Source of the DNA: Candidatus Sodalis pierantonius str. SOPE
GTDB lineage: Bacteria; Pseudomonadota; Gammaproteobacteria; Enterobacterales; Enterobacteriaceae
DNA length: 64,000 nucleotides
Direction: 5' to 3'
NCBI RefSeq assembly: GCF_000517405.1
Contig: NZ_CP006568.1
Coordinates: forward strand, 2,294,001 to 2,358,000
Part shown: positions 56,562 to 64,000 of the stretch, one piece after another
Position numbering within the stretch: the first letter of the stretch is position 1
Layout: each line of letters starts with the position of its first letter
Notes under the pieces: model-generated
Told to the model about the DNA's origin: nothing
The model's input: the letters and a program-made list of their open reading frames with translations, nothing else
The model's database searches: none
Program-made: the position numbers and the translations under genes

Positions 56562-57549
56562 TTACGCGTTTACGAGGTTGGGGCATTCTTCTCCCCGCGC
56601 CAGCCGTTGGATATTCTGTAGCGTGGTCTGGCCGATATGCGTCAGCGCCTCTTCGGTCAAGAAGGCCTGATGGCCGGTGAACAGTACGTTATGGCATGCC
56701 GATAGCCGCCGGAACACATCATCCTGTATGACGTCGTTGGATTTATCCTCAAAAAACAGATCGCGCTCGTTTTCGTAGACATCCATCCCTAGCGCGCCAA
56801 TCTTTTGCATTTTGAGTGACTCGATGGCCGCCTGGGAATCGATAAGGCCACCGCGGCTGGTATTGATGATCATGACGCCATCTTTCATTTGCGCGAAGGC
56901 CGCGCGGTTGAGCAGATGATGGTTTTCCGGGGTCAGCGGGCAATGGAGGGAAATGACGTCCAAGGCGGCATAGAGGCTCTGCAAATCCACATATTCGGCG
57001 CCCAGCTCCAGCGCCTGGGGGTTAGGATAGGGATCATACGCTAGCAGCCGCATGCCGAATCCGCGCAAAATACGCATTGCGGCGACGCCTATCTTGCCGG
57101 TGCCGATAATCCCGGCGGTGCGCTGATGCATATTGAAACCAATAAGCCCTTCAAGAGAAAAGTTGGCATCGCGGGTGCGCTGGTACGCCCGGTGAATGCG
57201 CCGATTAAGACACATCATCATGCCCACCGCATGCTCCGCCACCGCTTCCGGTGAATAGGCGGGTACCCGCACCACCTGAATGCCTAACGCCCGCGCTGCC
57301 GCGAGATCGACATTATTAAAGCCGGCGCAGCGCCAGGATGGTGATGCCCAACGCCGCCAACTACTCTAGCACCTCCCGGCCGCCGTCGTCGTTGACGAAA
57401 AGGCAAACCGCGTTGCAGCCCTCGGCGGTTTTGGCGGTGCGGGGCGCTAGCAGGAAATCGAAATATTCCATCTCGAAGCCGAACGCCTCATTAACCTGGG
57501 ACAAATATTTATGATCGTAATTTTTGGTACTGTATACAGCGACTTTCAT
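56562..57549 (-). pseudogene. ldhA: D-lactate dehydrogenase LdhA, stop and frameshift
   Basis: Fermentative NADH-dependent enzyme. The start MKVAVYSTKNYDHKYLSQVNEAFGFEMEYFDFLL is at 57549. TAG at 57361-57363 follows GREVLE, and a small deletion at about 57325 disrupts ALRCAGFNNVDL. The rest is open: GTGKIGVAAMRIL (NAD fold), NTSRGGLID (catalytic Arg), DVYENERDLFF (Glu), FTGHQAFLTEEAL (His), ending ECPNLVNA. The lesions remove the N-terminal substrate domain. Confidence 0.92.
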
Positions 57550-57683
57550 TATTTCGTCTCCTTGGCAATCCGGCGAGCGTAGCAGATGGCCATTACAGGC
57601 ACAATGCGGCGTCGGTTATCGGCAATATAGTCCTCTGGTAGGATATGTTATTGTGGGCGGGTTTGTCAGCCACAAGGACTGTC

Positions 57684-59632
57684 ATGCCCCGGACATTAAT
57701 ACCGCTCGGCGTTTTGCGCCGCCCCTTGCGCAATGTTGCGCTGATGCTATTGCTGCTCTTTCTGCTGCTGCTCGCGCTATGGCTCACCCTGCCGCGCTGG
57801 TTACCGACGCTGGCCAATAGGGCGCTGCCCGACGATCTGCAATTAGGGCGCCGTACAGCTGCCGGCCTTTCGCCTTAGCCGTCCCGATTGCGTCTGGCTG
57901 CGCAGCGACGGCGGCGATCTGACCCGCCGCGCCGGCGCCTGGCGGTTGCATCTCATAGACCTGCGTCTAGACACCGCCTGCGTAGACCAATCGACGTCAA
58001 CGGCCTCCGCACGGGATCCGCTTGCGCAATGGCAAGGGTTGCCGGCATTTAGCGTGCTTATCGACCGGCTGACGGTAGCCCCCTGGCAGGAGTGGGCAGG
58101 CCGCCTGACCCTGACGCATGCGGGGCCAGGCACCCGGCTCGCTTATCAAAGCGATAAACTGGCGGCCGAGCTGGCCCTTGACGATCACCAATTGACCCTG
58201 GAGCGCCTGTCCTTGAACGGCGCGCCCGCTCCCGCGCCGGTAGTCTTACAGGGGAAACTCACCCTGGCCCCCGGCGCCCGGCTGCTGCCCGAGCGCGGGA
58301 CCGTGCAGGATGGCCTTACCCTGGCGAACGGTACGGCGCTCACCTTTGATCTCAACTGGCGTCAACAGCAGGGTGTGCTGTCGATTACCGATAGCCAGAA
58401 CGGCATGACGCTGGTGCATCTGCCGTGGCGCCTTTCCGCACGAGAGTGGGTGGTGAGCGATGGACGGTGGCGTTGGCCTTACGCCACCCAGGCGCTGGCG
58501 GGGGGAATTGCCCTGACGCTGACCGACTGGCGCGACGGTCTGGCCGGCCTCGGCGTCAGCGCGCGGCTCAACGTGCTGACGCAGGGATTACGTGGGCGCG
58601 CCAACGCGGTGTTGAATATCGATCCTGGCCCGCTGCGGCTGACGGATAATCGCCTGCCGTTTCGCCTCAACGGCATGGTAAATGACAACACTCTTTCGCT
58701 GGATGCCGCTATCCCCGGCGAATTGCGCGGCGATGTTATCGCCCCGTATCTTGCCTTGTTGCCCGGCGCGCTTTTGTGTCTGGTCGGGGGCGTGTCGGAC
58801 GTGTTTGACATCGATAGCGCGCGTTTGCCCCTAGCCTGTGTTCAGCTGTCCTCCGCGGGGGTGAACGGCCGGCTACAGGCCATTTTACAGGCCAGAGCCG
58901 GAAACCATGGGCGTTTTACACTGCATTTGGACGGTAAAGCGTTGAACTTCTGGCCCGACGCCGGCGATTGGCGGTGGCGGCTGTGGGGCAATGGCGAGCT
59001 GTGGCCGTTTGACGCTAGCTGGCGCATTGCCGGTCGTGGTGCCTGGCAGGACCACATTCTGCGTCTGAGCGCGGCACAGGGGGAAATGGATCGTTTTCGC
59101 TATGGTCTTATCGATGCCCGCCCCTGCGGTTGACCGCGCCGCTCGTGTGGCGCCGCGGCGACAGCCGTTTGGTCGGCGTTCGGCTGTCGCTATCCTACCG
59201 CCTGGCGCAAAGCCGTTGGCAGTTAGGGATCCGCCAGCCGGCTGCATTGCACATCGATGAAATCATCTTCCCTATAGCCTTGTGTGAGCTGGATACCGGC
59301 CTGAAAGGTTTCTATCCCTTTGATGACGACCATCCGCTCACCTTAACTCACATGACGTTGAAAACTCTTGGCGGTCAGGTATCTTTAACCCCGCTGCGGC
59401 TGCCGCAGCACGCGCCAGCGGTGCTGAAGGTGCAGGGTGTGGAAATGAGCGAGCTTATCACCGCGTTAAAACCCAAACAGTTCGCCATGTCCGGGCGGGT
59501 AAGCGGCGAGCTGCCGCTGTTGCTTGATGATGCGAGTCAGCTTATCCCCGCGGTTGGATTGCCAGCGATAATTTGATGACATTGCGTCTGGATCCCCAGT
59601 TCGCCGAAGCACCTGCCGAAGGGGAGCCTTAA
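57684..59632 (+). pseudogene. ydbH: YdbH envelope protein, two frameshifts and internal deletion
   Basis: AsmA-like inner-membrane-anchored protein, in E. coli 879 residues and thought to bridge the envelope with YnbE for phospholipid transport. The membrane anchor VALMLLLLFLLLLALWLTLP is followed by a shift at about 57870. A long beta-rich frame (to 59133), a second shift at about 59130, and the end LDPQFAEAPAEGEP at 59632 follow. Only about 650 codons remain; some 230 are missing between LLLDDASQLIP and the end. TAA overlaps the ynbE ATG. Confidence 0.85.
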
Positions 59633-59820
59633 TGCGTTGGATCAAGAGCCTGATTGCGCTACTGTCGCCGTTGCTTTTTACGCAGTGCGTACCGCGTATT
59701 GAAATCGCCACGCCGACCGCGCCGATAACCATTAACATCAAAGTCAAGGTCGAGCACGATATCCTCATAAAGGCCGACCCGCAAAGCGAGGCGCTGCTAA
59801 ATCGCGATCGGGCCGCATCC
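59632..59820 (+). pseudogene. ynbE: YnbE lipoprotein, stop lost at a deletion junction
   Basis: Lipoprotein partner of YdbH. The lipobox region is LSPLLFTQC and the core is PRIEIATPTAPITINIKVKVEHDILIKAD. About 63 residues match, almost the full length of E. coli YnbE (61). The frame then runs into antisense azoR and ends at 59952. ydbL, normally next, is deleted. Confidence 0.85.
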
Positions 59821-60235
59821 GAGACATCAGCGCGCGTTTGTTTTTTACCAATCCTTCCGGACCCTGTTCGCTGTAGCGGAAGGTCACGCCGGCGCGGGCG
59901 ATCAAATCGGAGTAGTTTTTCAACTGGCTGGGGATCGCGAAGTTGTACATAGGCGCGGTCAACACCAGCACATCATTAGCCTGCAATTCATTCATCAGCG
60001 CGTCGGATAATTCCAGCGTCTGCTGCTGACGCGGGGTTAAGGTGGCGTCGGAAGGACGCAGCGCCCCGACCAGTTCACCATCCAGCTCCGGGACCGGCTC
60101 GGCGCCCAAATTGCGCACGGTAATCTCGTCGCCTGAATGCTGCTGGCGCCACTGCTCAATGAAATGGTCAGCCAACGGATTTGACTGGGAAAAGGTGGCC
60201 AGAATACTGGACTTGACTACCAAAACTTTGCTCAT
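59821..60235 (-). pseudogene. azoR: FMN-dependent NADH-azoreductase AzoR, C-terminus deleted
   Basis: Flavodoxin-fold quinone/azo reductase. MSKVLVVKSSILATFSQSNPLADHFIEQWR (phosphate-binding loop) and VLVLTAPMYNFAIPSQLKNYSDLIARAGVTFRYSEQGPEGLV are intact. After KNKRALMS the sequence is antisense ynbE. About 60 C-terminal residues, including the FMN-contacting SRGG loop, are missing. Divergent from hrpA as in E. coli. Confidence 0.9.
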
Positions 60236-60319
60236 GGATATTCCTTAATGAAGACGGGTTCAACAACCTGACGTTTACTCTAGGCAACTTAGCGCCGGGA
60301 TGAAAGCGCAATAATTCGA

Positions 60320-60346
60320 GTTGTTCATTCGAAAATACTGAACAAC
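60320..60346. promoter_or_regulatory. Operator-like palindrome between azoR and hrpA
   Basis: GTTGTTCA and TGAACAAC, perfect 8-bp inverted arms separated by 11 bases, lie in the divergent spacer about 85 bases from the azoR start. The form suits a dimeric repressor or LysR-type regulator. No regulator is assigned. Confidence 0.4.
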
Positions 60347-60456
60347 ACCGGGAACCCTAGGGCGCCGCGCCGGATTATGGTAGAATGGGGGCCAATAAGT
60401 TGAAGAGAACGGCTGGCCGGGCGCGCACGTCCGGCCGCAGGTAGAGGAAAGACAAC

Positions 60457-63400
60457 GTGAATTCACCCCTTGCGGCACTGACCGCCACGCTGGACGATGT
60501 CATGATCCGCGACAAAACGGTGCTTAAACGCCGCCTGCGGGGCGCCGCAAAACGGCCGTTGTCCGGCGAGCAGCAGCAACGCTGGCAGCGGGAAATGGAA
60601 ACCGCCATTGCCGCTTCGCGGCAGCGGGTGCTGGACCGCCGCGCGGCCGTGCCCTTCATCACTTACCCAGAAAATTTACCCGTCAGCCAGAAACGTCAGG
60701 CGATTCTTGAGGCGGTACAGGACCATCAAGTGGTCATCGTGGCGGGTGAAACCGGTTCAGGTAAAACCATGCAGCTGCCAAAAATCTGTCTGGCGCTCGG
60801 GCGGGGCGTTACCGGCATGATCGGCCATACGCAGCCGCGAAGGCTGGCGGCGCGCAGCGTGGCCGATCGTATCGCCGGCGAACTGGAGACCCCGCTCGGG
60901 GGCGCCGTCGGCTACAAGGTGCGGTTCAACGATCAAATTGGCGACAATACTCTGGTGAAGCTGATGACCGACGGCATACTGCTCGCGGAGATCCAGCAGG
61001 ATCGCCTGTTGCTGCAGTACGACACGCTGATTATTGACGAAGCCCACGAGCGCAGCCTCAATATCGATTTTATTCTCGGCTATCTGCATCAGTTGCTGCC
61101 GCGTCGACCCGATTTGAAAGTGATCATTACCTCCGCCACCATCGATCCGGAGCGCTTCTCGCGCCACTTTCATCACGCGCCGATTATTGAAGTTTCCGGG
61201 CGCACCTATCCGGTGGAGGTGCGCTACCGCCCGCTGGCGGAACAGGCGGACGACGAGGGGGATCAGGCTCAGGGCATCTACGATGCGGTGCAGGAACTAG
61301 GTAAAGAAGGGCCGGGAGACATTCTGATTTTCTTGAGCGGCGAGCGGGAAATCCGCGATACCGCCGACGGCCTCAATCGGCTCAATTTGCCCCATACCGA
61401 GGTGTTGCCCCTGTACGCGCGCTTATCCAACGCCGGACAGAATCGGGTGTTTCAATCCCATTCCGGGCGGCGCATCGTGCTGGCGACCAACGTGGCGGAA
61501 ACGTCGCTGACGGTCCCCGGGATCAAATACGTCATTGACCCCGGTACGGCGCGGATCAGCCGTTACAGTTTCCGAACCAAGGTACAACGCTTGCCTATCG
61601 AGCCGATTTCCCAAGCGTCGGCCAATCAGCGAAAAGGCCGCTGCGGCCGCGTGTCGGAAGGTATCTGTATCCGCCTCTATTCCGAGCAGAATTTTCTCTC
61701 GCGCCCGGCCTTTACCGACCCCGAAATACTGCGCACCCATTTGGCGTCCGTCATACTGCAAATGACGGCGCTGGGGCTCGGTGATATCGCTGCGTTTCCG
61801 TTTGTGGAAGCCCCCGATAAGCGTCATATCCAGGATGGCGTTCGGCTACTGGAAGAACTGGGCGCGCTGGAGGGCGAAACGGCCGAGGGATATCGCCTGA
61901 GTCCCCTTGGCCGGCAATTGGCCCAGTTGCCGCTGGATCCGCGCCTGGCGCGCCTGGTACTTGCGGCCCGCAGCGGCGGCTGCGTGCGTGAGGTGATGAT
62001 TATCGCTGCCGCGCTGTCTATCCAGGATCCGCGCGAACGGCCCATGGACAAAAAGCAGGCATCGGATGAAAAGCACCACCGCTTCGCGGACAAAGAGTCT
62101 GATTTTCTCGCTTTTGTCAATTTGTGGGATTACCTCCAGACGCAGCAAAAAGCATTATCCTCCAGCCAGTTGCGCCGCCAGTGCCGGGTGGATTTTCTCA
62201 GCTATTTGCGCGTGCGGGAATGGCAGGACGTCTATACCCAACTGCGCCAGACCGTTAAAACTCTGGGCCTGCCGATCAATGCCCAACCCGCCGATTATCG
62301 GTCGCTGCATAGCGCGCTGTTGACCGGCTTATTGTCCCATATTGGACAAAAAGACACCGATAAACCGGAGTACACCGGTACCCGCAATGCCCGTTTCGCG
62401 CTTTATCCCGGCTCTGCGTTGTTCAAAAAACCGCCCAAATGGACCATGGTCGCGGAGCTGGTAGAAACCAGCCGGCTATGGGGCCGGATTGCCGCCCGCA
62501 TCGAACCGGAGTGGATAGAGCCGCTGGCGCCTCACCTGGTGAAACGCAGTTACAGCGAACCCCATTGGGAGAAGGCCGCCGGCGCGGTCATGGCCGCGGA
62601 ACGGGTGACGCTTCTGGGGCTGCCCATCGTCATCGGCCGGAAGGTCAACTATGGCGCCATTGATCCGGCGCTTTGCCGCGCGCTGTTTATTCGCCATGCG
62701 CTGGTGGAAGGGGATTGGCAGATCCGTCATCCCTTTTTCCGCGCCAACCGGCGGCTGCTCGATGAGGTTGAGGAGCTGGAGCATAAATCCCGGCGCCGGG
62801 ATATTTTGGTGGACGATGAAACGCTGTTCGCGTTTTACGACGGGCGTATCGGTGAAGAGGTGGTATCGGCGCGCCATTTCGATAGTTGGTGGCAGCGGAT
62901 GCAGAAGGCCGATCCCGAGCGGCTCAATTTTGAAAAAACCATGCTGGTACGCGCGGGGGCGGAAGCCATCAGTGCGGTTGACTATCCTAATATTTGGCGC
63001 CAGGGCAGCCTGAAACTGCAGCTGAGTTACCAGTTTGAACCGGGCAACGATGCTGACGGCGTCACGGTGCATATCCCGCTGCCGCTGCTGAATCAAGTTT
63101 CGCCGCAGGGGTTTGACTGGCAAATTCCCGGCATACGGCGGGAGTTGGTGATTGCGCTGATTAAATCGCTTCCTAAACCGTTACGGCGTAACTTTGTTTC
63201 GGCGCCGAATTATGCCGAGGCTTTCCTTGAGCGTGTGACGGCCGGCGACACGCGGCTGCTGGACGTCCTGGAGCGCGAACTGCGGCGCATGAGCGGCGTG
63301 ACCATCGAGCGAGAGGCCTGGCAACTGGACCAGGTGCCCGATCATGTGAAAATGACCTTCCGGGTGGTGGATGAGCAACAAAAAACCCTGGCCGAGGGCA

Positions 63401-64000
63401 AAGATCTGGACAGTCTGAAAGCCCAGCTTAAAGACAACGTTCAGCAGACCCTGGCGGCGGTAGCGGAGGAAGGGCTGGAGCAGGAGAATGTGCAAAGTTG
63501 GCATTTCGGCTCCCTACCGCAGCGGTTTGAGCAGAAAAAGGGCGGCTATCGGCTTATGGCTTGGCCGGCGCTGGTGGATGAGCAGCAAAGCGTCGCCATC
63601 AGGCTGTTTGAGACCGAAGAGCAGCAGCGGCGGGCCATGTGGCAGGGCGTACGCCGCCTGCTGCTGCTCAATATTCCCTCGCCGATCAAATATCTGCATG
63701 AAAAATTGCCCAATAAAGCCAAACTGGGGCTCTATTTCAATCCTTACGGCAAGGTGCTGGAGCTGATAGACGATTGTATCAGCTGCGGCGTGGATAAACT
63801 GATGGCGGAACAGGGCGGGCTGGTGTGGCAGGAGCAGGACTATTTGCGGCTACAAGAGCATGTGCGCGGCCATCTTAACCCGATGGTGGTCGACATCGCC
63901 AGTCTGGTGGAGCAAATTCTAAGCGTGGTGTTCGCCATCAATAAGCGGCTGAAAGGGAAAGTCGATCTTAGCCTGGCGCTGGCGATGTCCGATATCAAAA
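60457..64000 (+). CDS. hrpA: ATP-dependent RNA helicase HrpA (3' partial)
   Basis: DEAH-box helicase that rescues stalled ribosomes. GTG start at 60457 with GAGGAAA upstream; VNSPLAALTATLDDVMIRDKT fits the family N-terminus. Motif I is GETGSGKTMQLPK (Met where Thr is usual), motif II DEAH, motif III SATIDPERF, motif VI QRKGRCGRVSEG. OB-fold and C-terminal domains follow (LLNIPSPIKYLHEKLPNKAKLGLYFNPYGKVLELIDDCISCG). Open for 1181 codons to the window edge, and near the full 1300 of E. coli. Apparently intact, unlike its neighbours. Confidence 0.95.
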   Translation, partial: MNSPLAALTATLDDVMIRDKTVLKRRLRGAAKRPLSGEQQQRWQREMETAIAASRQRVLDRRAAVPFITYPENLPVSQKRQAILEAVQDHQVVIVAGETGSGKTMQLPKICLALGRGVTGMIGHTQPRRLAARSVADRIAGELETPLGGAVGYKVRFNDQIGDNTLVKLMTDGILLAEIQQDRLLLQYDTLIIDEAHERSLNIDFILGYLHQLLPRRPDLKVIITSATIDPERFSRHFHHAPIIEVSGRTYPVEVRYRPLAEQADDEGDQAQGIYDAVQELGKEGPGDILIFLSGEREIRDTADGLNRLNLPHTEVLPLYARLSNAGQNRVFQSHSGRRIVLATNVAETSLTVPGIKYVIDPGTARISRYSFRTKVQRLPIEPISQASANQRKGRCGRVSEGICIRLYSEQNFLSRPAFTDPEILRTHLASVILQMTALGLGDIAAFPFVEAPDKRHIQDGVRLLEELGALEGETAEGYRLSPLGRQLAQLPLDPRLARLVLAARSGGCVREVMIIAAALSIQDPRERPMDKKQASDEKHHRFADKESDFLAFVNLWDYLQTQQKALSSSQLRRQCRVDFLSYLRVREWQDVYTQLRQTVKTLGLPINAQPADYRSLHSALLTGLLSHIGQKDTDKPEYTGTRNARFALYPGSALFKKPPKWTMVAELVETSRLWGRIAARIEPEWIEPLAPHLVKRSYSEPHWEKAAGAVMAAERVTLLGLPIVIGRKVNYGAIDPALCRALFIRHALVEGDWQIRHPFFRANRRLLDEVEELEHKSRRRDILVDDETLFAFYDGRIGEEVVSARHFDSWWQRMQKADPERLNFEKTMLVRAGAEAISAVDYPNIWRQGSLKLQLSYQFEPGNDADGVTVHIPLPLLNQVSPQGFDWQIPGIRRELVIALIKSLPKPLRRNFVSAPNYAEAFLERVTAGDTRLLDVLERELRRMSGVTIEREAWQLDQVPDHVKMTFRVVDEQQKTLAEGKDLDSLKAQLKDNVQQTLAAVAEEGLEQENVQSWHFGSLPQRFEQKKGGYRLMAWPALVDEQQSVAIRLFETEEQQRRAMWQGVRRLLLLNIPSPIKYLHEKLPNKAKLGLYFNPYGKVLELIDDCISCGVDKLMAEQGGLVWQEQDYLRLQEHVRGHLNPMVVDIASLVEQILSVVFAINKRLKGKVDLSLALAMSDIK

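Overview
The window reads as a chromosomal segment of an insect-associated gammaproteobacterium of the Sodalis type. The chromosomal genes (hinT, ycfL, lpoB, thiK, ttcA, nifJ/ydbK, ldhA, ydbH, ynbE, azoR, hrpA) are enterobacterial in sequence and order. They sit among phage remnants, at least eleven insertion sequences of only three kinds (IS21, IS256 and IS5/IS903 families) and many recent pseudogenes. Massive expansion of exactly these IS families with young pseudogenes is what is known for the Sitophilus weevil symbiont (Sodalis pierantonius, SOPE). That assignment is an inference and was not searched.

Layout. 1-2.9 kb: early genes of a Mu-like prophage (transposase A, and B cut by an IS21 remnant). 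4.8-8.0 kb: an intact plus-strand cargo block (ANR regulator, leucine-rich-repeat protein, LuxR-type regulator, ProQ/FinO protein, Rpn-type nuclease). 8.1-13.2 kb: two decayed IS256 copies and an IS21 copy. 13.2-15.0 kb: more Mu-like early genes (exonuclease, GemA, Mor) on the minus strand. 15.0-18.4 kb: nested and adjoining IS5 and IS256 copies, with a P2-type integrase fragment. 18.6-19.5 kb: three small prophage-type genes. 19.7-21.6 kb: hinT-ycfL-lpoB-thiK', cut by IS21 at 21557.

24.2-44.1 kb: a P2-like prophage in canonical order (replication genes with dam and gene A, then Q, P, O, N, M, L, X, Y, K, lysB, lysC, R, S, V, W, J, I and truncated H). A, Q, P, N, K, lysB, V and H are broken, so it cannot make particles. 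H abuts a truncated ttcA. 45.3-52.0 kb: two decayed virulence-type genes, a SopA-like pentapeptide/HECT-type effector and an M9 collagenase-like metalloprotease hit by two IS elements with clean target duplications. 52.5-60.2 kb: nifJ, ldhA and ydbH with multiple lesions, and a deletion joining ynbE to azoR. 60.5 kb to the end: an apparently intact hrpA that runs off the window.

The general picture is a genome in early host-restricted decay. IS elements insert and then recombine, prophages are dismantled, and fermentative (nifJ, ldhA) and virulence genes are lost, while a few reading frames (cargo block, dam, hinT, lpoB, hrpA) stay open. The most interesting intact unit is the 4.8-8.0 kb block.
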